A program made the position numbers and the translations under genes. Below, in pieces: positions 26,371-33,943 of a stretch of 64,000 nucleotides of DNA. The notes below the pieces were generated by a model. The model was given only the letters and a program-made list of their open reading frames with translations, was not told where the DNA came from and did no database searches. This stretch comes from Prolixibacteraceae bacterium. Lineage in GTDB: Bacteria; Bacteroidota; Bacteroidia; Bacteroidales; Prolixibacteraceae. The stretch spans positions 124,001 through 188,000 of the forward strand of contig DOAQ01000012.1 of NCBI GenBank assembly GCA_003506435.1, written 5' to 3'. Position 1 is the stretch's first letter; each line of letters begins with the position of its first letter.

Positions 26371-27399
26371 TTATTCCCAATCCAATATAATTTTTCCGCA
26401 ATTTCCTTCTTCCATAATTTCAAAAGCTGTCTGATAATCATCGGCAGGCATCCGGTGTGTGATTACCGGGCTGATATCCAAACCGGTTGAAAGCATCATT
26501 TCCATGTGGTACCAGGTTTCGTACATTTCCCGGCCGTAAATTCCTTTTAGTGTCAACCCTTTGAATATTAATCCACTCCAGTTGATTTGTGTGCTTTTTG
26601 GGAGTAGGCCGAGTAGCGAAATCTTTCCTCCGTTATACATGTGGTTCACCATGTCGTTAAATGCAACCGGCGATCCGCTGCATTCGAGGCCAATATCGAA
26701 ACCGCCCACCATGCCCAATTCGTCCATCGCGCTTTTTATACTTTCCTTTATTGGATCTACAACCATGGTAGCACCCATTTTTCGGGCCAAATCGCGGCGA
26801 TACGGGCTTAAATCGGTGCCAACGATATACCGTGCCCCGGCGAACTTACAAACGGCTGTAGCCATCGCTCCAATAGGTCCTCCGATTCCGGTAATAATGA
26901 CATCTTCACCCAGAAGAGGAAAAGAAAGTGCAGTATGGGTTGCGTTACCCAGCGGATCCATTATGGACATGATTTCGTCGGGAATGCGCGAGTCAATTTT
27001 TAAAACATTTTGTGCCGGAACAGAAATGTATTCGGCAAAACCACCATCACGGTTCACACCAATACCAGCGGTATGGTCGCAAATGTGCTGTCGCCCGCGC
27101 CGACAATTCCGGCAAAAACCACAGGCAATATGTCCTTCAACAGTAACCCGTTCGCCCACTATTACACGTGAAACTTCGGAGCCGGTTTCAACCACAACCC
27201 CCATGTATTCGTGGCCAATGATGGTTGGTACTTTGATTGTATTTTGCGCCCATTCGTCCCACTTGTAAATGTGCAGGTCGGTGCCGCAAATAGCTGCTTT
27301 CTTTATTTTGATAAGGACATCGTTCGGGCCAACTTTGGGTATTGGCACTTCTTCCATCCAGATTCCTTTTTCAGCTTTGCTTTTTACAATTGCTTTCAT
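26371..27399 (-). CDS. tdh: L-threonine 3-dehydrogenase
   Basis: This 342-residue zinc-dependent medium-chain dehydrogenase oxidises L-threonine to 2-amino-3-ketobutyrate with NAD. The catalytic zinc ligands appear in AAICGTDLHIYKWD and GHEYMGVV, the structural zinc in CGFCRNCRRGRQHIC, and the nucleotide-binding glycine motif in ITGIGGPIGAMA. Whole-length similarity to Tdh (for example HICDHTAGIGVNRDGGFAEYI) favours it over other alcohol dehydrogenases. The partner kbl (ligase) is not adjacent. The gene is transcribed alone. Confidence 0.94.
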   Translation of the reverse strand: MKAIVKSKAEKGIWMEEVPIPKVGPNDVLIKIKKAAICGTDLHIYKWDEWAQNTIKVPTIIGHEYMGVVVETGSEVSRVIVGERVTVEGHIACGFCRNCRRGRQHICDHTAGIGVNRDGGFAEYISVPAQNVLKIDSRIPDEIMSIMDPLGNATHTALSFPLLGEDVIITGIGGPIGAMATAVCKFAGARYIVGTDLSPYRRDLARKMGATMVVDPIKESIKSAMDELGMVGGFDIGLECSGSPVAFNDMVNHMYNGGKISLLGLLPKSTQINWSGLIFKGLTLKGIYGREMYETWYHMEMMLSTGLDISPVITHRMPADDYQTAFEIMEEGNCGKIILDWE

Positions 27400-27492
27400 T
27401 TTTTGAAATTTTAAAATGAGAATGCAATTTAGGTCACTTTATGCTGAAAATAAATAGGGAATATCATATTTCCCTCAAGGGACACAGAAGAA

Positions 27493-28950
27493 TTATTCTT
27501 CTTCGGCTTCCCATATTGATTTCAGACTGAAAATGTCGAGGTTTTCGATAAACAGTTCGCCGCCGGATGTAAAAAGGGTCACATCTTCAGCGTCTTGTTC
27601 TGGGGTAAAGCAGGAGCTCAACACTACTTTTCCGCCGTTTGCAAAAACTTCGACAGAGCTGCGGTCAAGCAGGATTTCGAGTTGCAGTTTACCGCCAATT
27701 GGTTCGACAACAACCTGACGGCCGATGCAATTTAGGATATTATTTTTTGTATTGAAGCTAATTTCTGCTCCCTGGTTTGTTTTCCCGTTTCGTAACAAAA
27801 AGCCGAAATTATCGGAAGTTTTCACATCGAAAATCCCTTTTATGTGCAGACAATCGCCTTTAATTTTGCTGATCAGATTTTTATTCAGCCCCGGGATAAT
27901 ATTTTTTTGTATCCACGATTCCTGTTTCAGGTGCAGGTTTTCAATTTCCTTTACCGGGTTCCGAACCAGGAAAATCCCGTTTTTCGATTTTTCCAGAGAT
28001 AATTCACAAGGAAACCCCATTTGCCCGTTAAAAGGCATTCCCGGAAATTCGCCGTCTTTCATCCATGCAATTTGGATCGTTCTTCCATCTTTTTCAGGAA
28101 TGTTGTTCCAGGTTTGGGTTGCGTAATAGTTTTTACCGAAATCGCTTTTTTGTTTAGGGCTTTCGGGTATAAATTTTTCTCCGTCGAAACTGCCAACCAC
28201 ATAACTGCCGTCGCCATCAAACAACACCCATTTTTTTTCATCCTGCCGTCGATTTACCGGTAGTTCAACCAAGTCGGGACATTCATAAAATCCGGCAATG
28301 TGACTTTTTAATTCCCAATCGAAAAGATTGGACGACGTGTAAAACGAAATTCCCCGCTGGCTGTCATCTCCATTTGGTTTGCGGTAGATGGCCATTACAT
28401 ATTTCCCGCTTGCCTGGTGCCGGAATATTTTCGGGTCGCGCGCATCATCCGTTTCATCGAAAGGAATGACAGGGTTCTTTTCGTACTTGTTCCATGTGCG
28501 TCCTTTGTCGGTACTGTAAGCAAGGCGCTGCCCGCATTGATAACTGGTATAAAAAAGGAGCATGGTTTTCACTGTATCTTTTTGAAAACCACAAATATTG
28601 TTATGATCGATTAACCCGCTGCCCGACCAGGCTGTGGCGTATTCTTTTTCTTTTGAATTATTATCAGGAGCCAATGCTATCGGAAGGTATTCCCAATGTA
28701 CCAAATCTTTACTTATCGCATGTCCCCAGTGCATATATCCCCATCCAAGGTCGAAGGGATTGTGCTGGTAAAAAAGATGGTATTCACCTTCAAAATAAAC
28801 CAGTCCGTTGGGATCGTTCATCCAGTTTTTTTCAGGAGAAAAGTGAAATTGCGGGCGAAGAATTTCATTGTTATATTCCCGTTTCGGTTTTGCTGAAAAA
28901 AATGATATTGCTAAAAAAAGAAATAGAGTTAGTTTGAGAAAAGTTTTCAT
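27493..28950 (-). CDS. Glycoside hydrolase family 32 (exported fructanase/invertase-like)
   Basis: The 485-residue protein starts with a signal peptide (MKTFLKLTLFLFLAISFFSA). The five-bladed GH32 propeller follows, with the nucleophile Asp46 in WMNDPNG, the transition-state Asp in ARDPKIF and the acid/base Glu in YECPDL. A C-terminal beta sandwich begins near residue 350. GH32 enzymes cleave fructose from levan, inulin or sucrose. I place the start at 28950; the longer frame to 29031 only precedes the signal peptide and would run over the likely promoter (28978-28985). No fructan transporter genes are adjacent. Confidence 0.93.
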   Translation of the reverse strand: MKTFLKLTLFLFLAISFFSAKPKREYNNEILRPQFHFSPEKNWMNDPNGLVYFEGEYHLFYQHNPFDLGWGYMHWGHAISKDLVHWEYLPIALAPDNNSKEKEYATAWSGSGLIDHNNICGFQKDTVKTMLLFYTSYQCGQRLAYSTDKGRTWNKYEKNPVIPFDETDDARDPKIFRHQASGKYVMAIYRKPNGDDSQRGISFYTSSNLFDWELKSHIAGFYECPDLVELPVNRRQDEKKWVLFDGDGSYVVGSFDGEKFIPESPKQKSDFGKNYYATQTWNNIPEKDGRTIQIAWMKDGEFPGMPFNGQMGFPCELSLEKSKNGIFLVRNPVKEIENLHLKQESWIQKNIIPGLNKNLISKIKGDCLHIKGIFDVKTSDNFGFLLRNGKTNQGAEISFNTKNNILNCIGRQVVVEPIGGKLQLEILLDRSSVEVFANGGKVVLSSCFTPEQDAEDVTLFTSGGELFIENLDIFSLKSIWEAEEE

Positions 28951-28977
28951 TTGCTTGATTTTTTCAATGCTTTCGGA

Positions 28978-28985
28978 CAAATATA
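28978..28985 (-). promoter_or_regulatory. Promoter -7 box of the GH32 gene
   Basis: The minus strand reads TATATTTG, an exact TAnnTTTG match 27 bases before the chosen GH32 start. It supports the shorter protein. Confidence 0.5.
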
Positions 28986-29147
28986 GCCGAAAAAACAAAC
29001 ATCCGGCGATGAAAGAAAATATCAGCAGCAATTTGTTCCCGGAATCAGATATTTTGGTATTATTAAACTTTGTTTTTCTGTACGGTAAACAATCGTGCCA
29101 TATTTGTGTTATTTATCTGATAGATATGCTTTTATAAAATGGGTGAA

Positions 29148-31649
29148 ATGAGAAAACTTTTTCTTGCAACGGTATTATTTTCGATGGCGACAATAGGTTT
29201 TGCACAAAAACAATGGCAAAAAGAAAGGATAAAAATTTTGCCGCCGGTTTGCTATGGTTCCGATAAGGTGAGTCGTACGTATGTCGAACCTCCGTATGAA
29301 TTGTTGAACCGCTTGAAATCAACAGGACAGCAGAATGCCAATATAATTGTCAATTATGATGCGGATTTTGAGGCAGATACACAGGCAAAGGCAGCATTTG
29401 AAGCAGCGGTTCAAATATGGGAAGGCCTGCTTTCTTCAACAGTCCCGATTTATTTATATGCCTATTGGGACGAATTGGATGATAATGTTTTAGGGAGTTG
29501 TTCGGCGTGGGATTTTTATGAAAATCTGGATTTTCTTCAACAAAAAAATACGTATTACACAGGGGCATTAGTAGAGAAAATGCAGGGCAGGGAAATTACA
29601 GATGCCGCAACACCGGATATTGTTGCCCGTTTTAACAAAAGTAACAAAAGCTGGTATTTTGGGTCAGACGGAAAAACGCCGATAGACAAATACGATTTTC
29701 TGAGTGTTGTTTTGCACGAAATTGGCCATGGTTTGGGTTACATGAGTATGTCGCTCGGCGACACAGTCAAACATATTGGTGGTTATGGGTATATAAAAAA
29801 CTACCCGGGTATTTTCGACCGATATACAGTAAATAAAAATTCGCAGAATTTAACAGATACCACCCTTTTTAAAAACCCCTCAGCCGCGTTATATCAGCAA
29901 TTTCAGTCGGGACATTTGCTATTCAACAAGCAATTACCGTTTGACAATTCCGGATTTTTGACATTTGCGCGGTTGTATGCCCCTTCTGAATGGGATGCTG
30001 GATCCAGTATAAGCCACTTAGATGAAAATACTTACGCTGAAGGCACAAGCAACTCGTTGATGACTCCGGCGTTGGATAGGGCAGAAGCCATACACAATCC
30101 CGGGTTATTAAGTTTAGGAATGCTTTATGAGATGGGATGGAAATTTATTCAGATAAAACATGATGAACTTTCCGATATCGAGAAAATTGAAGATTTAAAG
30201 AAGGTGGAGGTTTACATCAACAGTGATTACCCATTGGATTCAACACGATTGTACCTGATTTCATCATCCAATGAATTTGTTAATGCCGATACCGTGAAAT
30301 TGTCACCAACCTCAACATTGAATAAATTTGAAGCCTCCCTTCCATTGAAAGAACAGGGGACAATGAAATATTATTTTTCGGCTGCCAATACTGAAAAGCG
30401 CCAATTCCGGATGCCCGGCATTGCACCTGAAAAAGCATATTCGGTAACCTTCGGAAATGATACTACCGATCCGGTATTGATCCATGAGCCAATTTCTTTT
30501 ATGAGAGCAGAAGATTTGTCTGCGGAATTGGTTGTGACAGCCAACGATAATTTGGGTATAAATTCTGTTAAAGTCGAATATCTCATCAATCAAACAACAA
30601 CTCCTTCAACGTTAACACTGGCCCTTGATTCGGCTGACATTTACAGGGGAATCTTAAGTCTTCCGGAAGGCTCACTTGCCGATGGGGACTCTATCCGTTA
30701 CCGTATAATTGCTGAAGATAAATCGGTCAATAAAAACACAAAAATGCTTCCTGTAAGAGGATATTATACTTTTTATATTCAGGGAACCTATGCTCCTGTT
30801 AAGCACTATTATACTGATTTTAATACAGCAAAAAGAGATTTTATAAGTTCCGATTTCACCATTGCAACGCCATCGGGTTTCGATAACGGGGCCTTGCACA
30901 GCCTGCATCCCTATCAAAGTCCGGAAAAAGACAATATGTCGTATAATTATGTGGCGCAATTAAAATACCCTATCATCATCAAAAACGGGGGAATTATCAC
31001 CTACGACGAAGTGGTTCTTGTTGAACCTGGTGAAACCGGGGCTGTTTTTGGCAGCGATAATTTTTTCGATTATGTAATTGTTGAAGGATCAAAAGATAAA
31101 GGAAAAACCTGGAAGCACTTGATTGACGGCTACGATTCCGGTTCAAATGCAAACTGGGAATTGATATACAATGCGGGTATTTCCGGGAACAATTCAACTT
31201 CTGTCGGAACCAAAAAGTTGTTTGTAAAAAAAGAGTTTGCAATCAACCAAAAAGGAAACTTTGCCGTTGACGACACCATTTTGATTCAGTTCCGTCTTTA
31301 TTCCGACCCCTTTGCCAATGGCTGGGGATGGTGCATCGATAACCTGAACATTCAGGACCCGAATACGGCCGTTACTTCTTTGGATTATTCTCCCGGGGAA
31401 CTGATTTTTTACCCGAACCCGGTAAACGACAAACTCACACTGCAAGGTTCCTTTACAGAAAACACCGACCGTTTGAGGCTTTCGGTTTACAATAATTCCG
31501 GGCAATTGGTATGGCAGGAGCAGCTTGATGTTTTTGGAATTTCGTTCAGAAAAAATATTGAAATGAACAATTTTGCTCCCGGATTGTATTTGATTGCAGT
31601 GGATTTTGAAAACGGACAGCGGATCAGCAGGAAAGTATTGAAAAAGTAA
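29148..31649 (+). CDS. T9SS-exported zinc metalloprotease-like protein
   Basis: The product (833 residues from the ATG at 29148; an ATG at 29139 adds three) has a Sec signal peptide (to about FAQ). A catalytic-type region contains the zinc motif HEIGHGLGYMS. Further on come one or more beta-sandwich segments (PISFMRAEDLSAELVVTAND...) and a C-terminal type IX secretion sorting domain (FYPNPVNDKLTLQG ... FAPGLYLIAVDFENGQRISRKVLKK). It should be exported and anchored or released at the cell surface. HExxHxxG matches metzincin-like proteases, but the third ligand position (residue 11 of the motif) is Ser instead of His or Asp, so the third ligand must come from elsewhere or activity may be lost. 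Confidence 0.85.
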   Translation: MRKLFLATVLFSMATIGFAQKQWQKERIKILPPVCYGSDKVSRTYVEPPYELLNRLKSTGQQNANIIVNYDADFEADTQAKAAFEAAVQIWEGLLSSTVPIYLYAYWDELDDNVLGSCSAWDFYENLDFLQQKNTYYTGALVEKMQGREITDAATPDIVARFNKSNKSWYFGSDGKTPIDKYDFLSVVLHEIGHGLGYMSMSLGDTVKHIGGYGYIKNYPGIFDRYTVNKNSQNLTDTTLFKNPSAALYQQFQSGHLLFNKQLPFDNSGFLTFARLYAPSEWDAGSSISHLDENTYAEGTSNSLMTPALDRAEAIHNPGLLSLGMLYEMGWKFIQIKHDELSDIEKIEDLKKVEVYINSDYPLDSTRLYLISSSNEFVNADTVKLSPTSTLNKFEASLPLKEQGTMKYYFSAANTEKRQFRMPGIAPEKAYSVTFGNDTTDPVLIHEPISFMRAEDLSAELVVTANDNLGINSVKVEYLINQTTTPSTLTLALDSADIYRGILSLPEGSLADGDSIRYRIIAEDKSVNKNTKMLPVRGYYTFYIQGTYAPVKHYYTDFNTAKRDFISSDFTIATPSGFDNGALHSLHPYQSPEKDNMSYNYVAQLKYPIIIKNGGIITYDEVVLVEPGETGAVFGSDNFFDYVIVEGSKDKGKTWKHLIDGYDSGSNANWELIYNAGISGNNSTSVGTKKLFVKKEFAINQKGNFAVDDTILIQFRLYSDPFANGWGWCIDNLNIQDPNTAVTSLDYSPGELIFYPNPVNDKLTLQGSFTENTDRLRLSVYNNSGQLVWQEQLDVFGISFRKNIEMNNFAPGLYLIAVDFENGQRISRKVLKK

Positions 31650-31699
31650 AATTCAAATTTGAAAATCATGCAAGAAAGATGTTTTCTGAAATAAATATC

Positions 31700-31707
31700 T
31701 ATATTTG
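31700..31707 (+). promoter_or_regulatory. Promoter -7 box of the tyrA operon leader
   Basis: TATATTTG is an exact TAnnTTTG match located 19 bases before the leader-peptide ATG. Transcription would start near 31712-31715, giving a leader of about 165 bases before tyrA. Confidence 0.6.
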
Positions 31708-31726
31708 CAGCAAATAAAGCGACGAA

Positions 31727-31801
31727 ATGAAACTTTTCAACAACAATAGCTTTTATTACTGGTTTTATTATTTCGGTTCAGAAATCGGGATCGACTGGTA
31801 A
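31727..31801 (+). CDS. Leader peptide of the aromatic amino acid attenuator
   Basis: A 24-codon reading frame (ATG at 31727, TAA at 31799-31801) encodes a peptide with the uninterrupted aromatic run FYYWFYYF at residues 9-16, plus Phe4 and Trp24: ten aromatic residues in 24. It lies between a promoter box and a strong terminator, directly ahead of tyrA and the DAHP synthase/chorismate mutase gene. This is the layout of phe/trp/his-type transcription attenuation: scarcity of charged tRNA-Phe or tRNA-Tyr stalls the ribosome in the run. A segment just after the run (31785-31792) can pair with the left arm of the terminator. Too short for ordinary gene finders; coding status is inferred from composition and context. 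Confidence 0.85.
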   Translation: MKLFNNNSFYYWFYYFGSEIGIDW

Positions 31802-31843
31802 TATATTGTTGTAAGGTAAAAAATATTATTCAAGGGGTCCCGA
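31785..31843 (+). promoter_or_regulatory. Antiterminator pairing of the tyrA attenuator
   Basis: TCGGGATC at 31785-31792, inside the last codons of the leader peptide, pairs with GGTCCCGA at 31836-31843 (8 pairs, one T-G wobble). The second segment is the left arm of the terminator hairpin, so the two structures exclude each other. A ribosome stalled on the Phe/Tyr codons (31751-31774) leaves the first segment free, favouring read-through. A ribosome at the stop codon (31799) covers it, favouring termination. Found by eye; no folding energies computed. Confidence 0.65.
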
Positions 31844-31861
31844 AAAACGGGGCCCTTTTTT
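31832..31861 (+). terminator. Attenuator terminator upstream of tyrA
   Basis: AAGGGGTCCCG (31832-31842) pairs with CGGGGCCCTTT (31848-31858) across a five-A loop: 11 pairs with two wobbles, followed by a T run to 31861. It lies 30 bases after the leader-peptide stop and 19 bases before tyrA, so it must be overridden for tyrA expression from the upstream promoter. Confidence 0.9.
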
Positions 31862-31880
31862 ATTTAGAAAAAATTACAAA

Positions 31881-32777
31881 ATGAAACTAGCAGTTGTTGG
31901 ACTTGGTTTAATTGGCGGCTCGATAGCCATCGATTTGAAGAAAGCAAAATTTGCCACCGAAATCATCGGTGTTGATTCAAATTCAGAGCACATAGAACAA
32001 GCTCTCCGACTTGGGTTTATCGACCAAACGGGAACGCTCGAAACGGCCTGTAAAGAAGCCGACATGGTGTTGATAGCCATACCTGTCGATAAAATACTGT
32101 CGGTACTGCCGATTGTTCTCGATCACATCCCGTCGCATGCAACGGTAACTGATATGGGCTCAACCAAACGGGTGATTTCCGAAGCCGTAAAAAATCACCC
32201 AAGACGGAAAAATTATGTGCCGGCCCATCCCATGGCAGGTACCGAAAATTCAGGACCAATTGCTGCTCTGCCAGATCTTTTCCGGGGAAAGATTGCGATT
32301 CTTTGTGATCAGGATGAATCTGGTCCGCAACATGTCGCATTGATTGAAAAAATGCTGCAAACTCTCGGAATGAAAATCGCCTATATGACGGCTGATGAAC
32401 AGGACCACAGTACGGCATTTATTTCACATCTGCCGCACGCTGCGGCATTTGCTTTGGCGAATGCCGTGCTTGCCAAGGAAAATCGCGAAATTATTTTCGA
32501 TCTGGCGAGCGGTGGGTTCAACTCGACCGTTCGTTTGGCCAAAAGTTCTCCCGAAATGTGGGGGCCAATTTTTCAGCAAAACAAAGAATACATTGTCGAA
32601 TCGCTGGAAGTTTATATCCGGCATTTGAAAGAATTCAAAAAAAGTATTGAAAATGATGAAAATCAAATGAATGAGCTGATGGCAAATGCCAACCGCATTC
32701 GCAGTATTCTGGATGGAAGCAACGGCAGTTCGTTGATTCAAAATGAAGAAACATTCATAAAACTTTACACAAAATAG
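31881..32777 (+). CDS. tyrA: Prephenate dehydrogenase
   Basis: This 298-residue TyrA-family enzyme oxidatively decarboxylates prephenate to 4-hydroxyphenylpyruvate in tyrosine synthesis. The N-terminal NAD-binding motif is VVGLGLIGGS. Catalytic-domain signatures include TDMGSTKR, PAHPMAGTENSG with the active-site His, and ISHLPHAAAFALA. There is no fused chorismate mutase or ACT domain, so feedback control must lie elsewhere, and the upstream attenuator supplies transcriptional control. The DAHP synthase/chorismate mutase gene begins 2 bases after the stop, so both are one operon supplying prephenate and converting it. Confidence 0.96.
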   Translation: MKLAVVGLGLIGGSIAIDLKKAKFATEIIGVDSNSEHIEQALRLGFIDQTGTLETACKEADMVLIAIPVDKILSVLPIVLDHIPSHATVTDMGSTKRVISEAVKNHPRRKNYVPAHPMAGTENSGPIAALPDLFRGKIAILCDQDESGPQHVALIEKMLQTLGMKIAYMTADEQDHSTAFISHLPHAAAFALANAVLAKENREIIFDLASGGFNSTVRLAKSSPEMWGPIFQQNKEYIVESLEVYIRHLKEFKKSIENDENQMNELMANANRIRSILDGSNGSSLIQNEETFIKLYTK

Positions 32778-32779
32778 TT

Positions 32780-33871
32780 ATGGGAATAGAATTGGAAATA
32801 AATCCGATAAAGCACTGGATGCCCAAGATCGACAATCCGTTGCTTATTGCAGGCCCCTGCAGCCTTGAAAGTGAAGAGCAGGCTGTTGAAACGGCGAAAG
32901 CCCTGGTAAAAGACAAACGTGTTTTTGCGTATCGCGGCGGAGTTTGGAAACCACGCACCCGTCCGGGTTCTTTTGAGGGAATTGGTTCAATCGGGCTGGA
33001 ATGGCTCCAGACTGTCCGTAAGGAAACCGGTTTGCCGGTAGGCACCGAAGTGGCCAATGCTCAACATACCGAAGAAGCGCTGAAAGCCGGGTTGGATATT
33101 TTATGGATTGGCGCCCGGTCGACAGCAAGTCCATTCGTGGTGCAGGAAATAGCCGACGTGGTAAAAGGAACCGATGCGGTGGTGATGGTTAAAAATCCGG
33201 TGAACCCCGATGTGCAGCTTTGGATTGGTGCGTTGGAACGCCTCAACCAGGCAGGCATTAAAAACCTGGTGGCCATTCACCGCGGTTACACGCCGTTTGG
33301 CGAAACGCCCTACCGGAATCATCCAAACTGGAAAACCGTGATTGAATTGCGCCGTTTGGTGCCTAATTTACCCATTATTTGCGACCCGAGCCATATTGCA
33401 GGTAAACGTGAGTATTTGTACGAAATATCGCAAAAAGCTTTTGACATGGGCCTTGACGGGCTGATGATCGAGTCGCACCGCGACCCTTCGTGCGCACTGA
33501 GCGATAAAGAACAACAATTGACCCCGAATGATCTTGCAAAATTGCTCGACAAATTGGTTATCCGTCAGCAAGTTTCGGACAACAAAGAATTTGCAACCCA
33601 GCTCGAATACCTTCGCAGCCGCATTGATGCAATCGATACCGAATTGCTCGAAACACTTTCGGCACGAATGGAAATTGTAAAACAAATCGGGCGGTATAAA
33701 AAGGACAATAATGTGATGGCTTTGCAAATAAACCGATGGTCTGAACTAATGGACAAACGGGTATCACTGGGTGAAAACATGAACCTGAACAAAACCTTTG
33801 TAAAAATTCTCTTTCAACTGATACATGAAGATTCTGTACGGATGCAAACAGAAATAATGGATCAGGAATAA
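32780..33871 (+). CDS. Bifunctional DAHP synthase / chorismate mutase
   Basis: This 363-residue fusion has an N-terminal DAHP synthase of the AroA-beta/KdsA-like type (GPCSLESEEQAVETAKAL, FAYRGGVWKPRTRPGSFEGIG, GTEVANAQHTEEAL, DPSHIAGKREYLYEISQ) over residues about 1-260. An AroQ-type chorismate mutase follows (LRSRIDAIDTELLETLSARMEIVKQIGRYKK, about 270-363). It catalyses the first step of the shikimate pathway and the chorismate-to-prephenate branch point. The order is DAHP synthase then mutase; the fused mutase commonly gives prephenate feedback. It is the last gene of the attenuated tyrA operon; prephenate dehydratase and an aromatic aminotransferase are not adjacent. Confidence 0.95.
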   Translation: MGIELEINPIKHWMPKIDNPLLIAGPCSLESEEQAVETAKALVKDKRVFAYRGGVWKPRTRPGSFEGIGSIGLEWLQTVRKETGLPVGTEVANAQHTEEALKAGLDILWIGARSTASPFVVQEIADVVKGTDAVVMVKNPVNPDVQLWIGALERLNQAGIKNLVAIHRGYTPFGETPYRNHPNWKTVIELRRLVPNLPIICDPSHIAGKREYLYEISQKAFDMGLDGLMIESHRDPSCALSDKEQQLTPNDLAKLLDKLVIRQQVSDNKEFATQLEYLRSRIDAIDTELLETLSARMEIVKQIGRYKKDNNVMALQINRWSELMDKRVSLGENMNLNKTFVKILFQLIHEDSVRMQTEIMDQE

Positions 33872-33891
33872 AATATAAATTGTTGAAAATG

Positions 33892-33919
33892 AAAAGGGCC
33901 AGATTATTCCGGCCCTTTT
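33892..33919. terminator. Bidirectional terminator between converging operons
   Basis: AAAAGGGCC (33892-33900) and GGCCCTTTT (33911-33919) form a perfect 9-bp stem around a 10-base loop, with A and T tracts on both sides. It can end both the tyrA operon and the leftward lipoprotein operon. Confidence 0.8.
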
Positions 33920-33943
33920 CTATTTTGATTTCAATTTGATAAT

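Noticed and set aside
27160..27175. A third parS-like sequence (TATTACACGTGAAACT) inside tdh
   Set aside because: It matches 12 of 14 fixed positions but breaks the palindrome in one outer half, lies 6 kb away in coding sequence and overlaps conserved codons, so I treat it as chance similarity.
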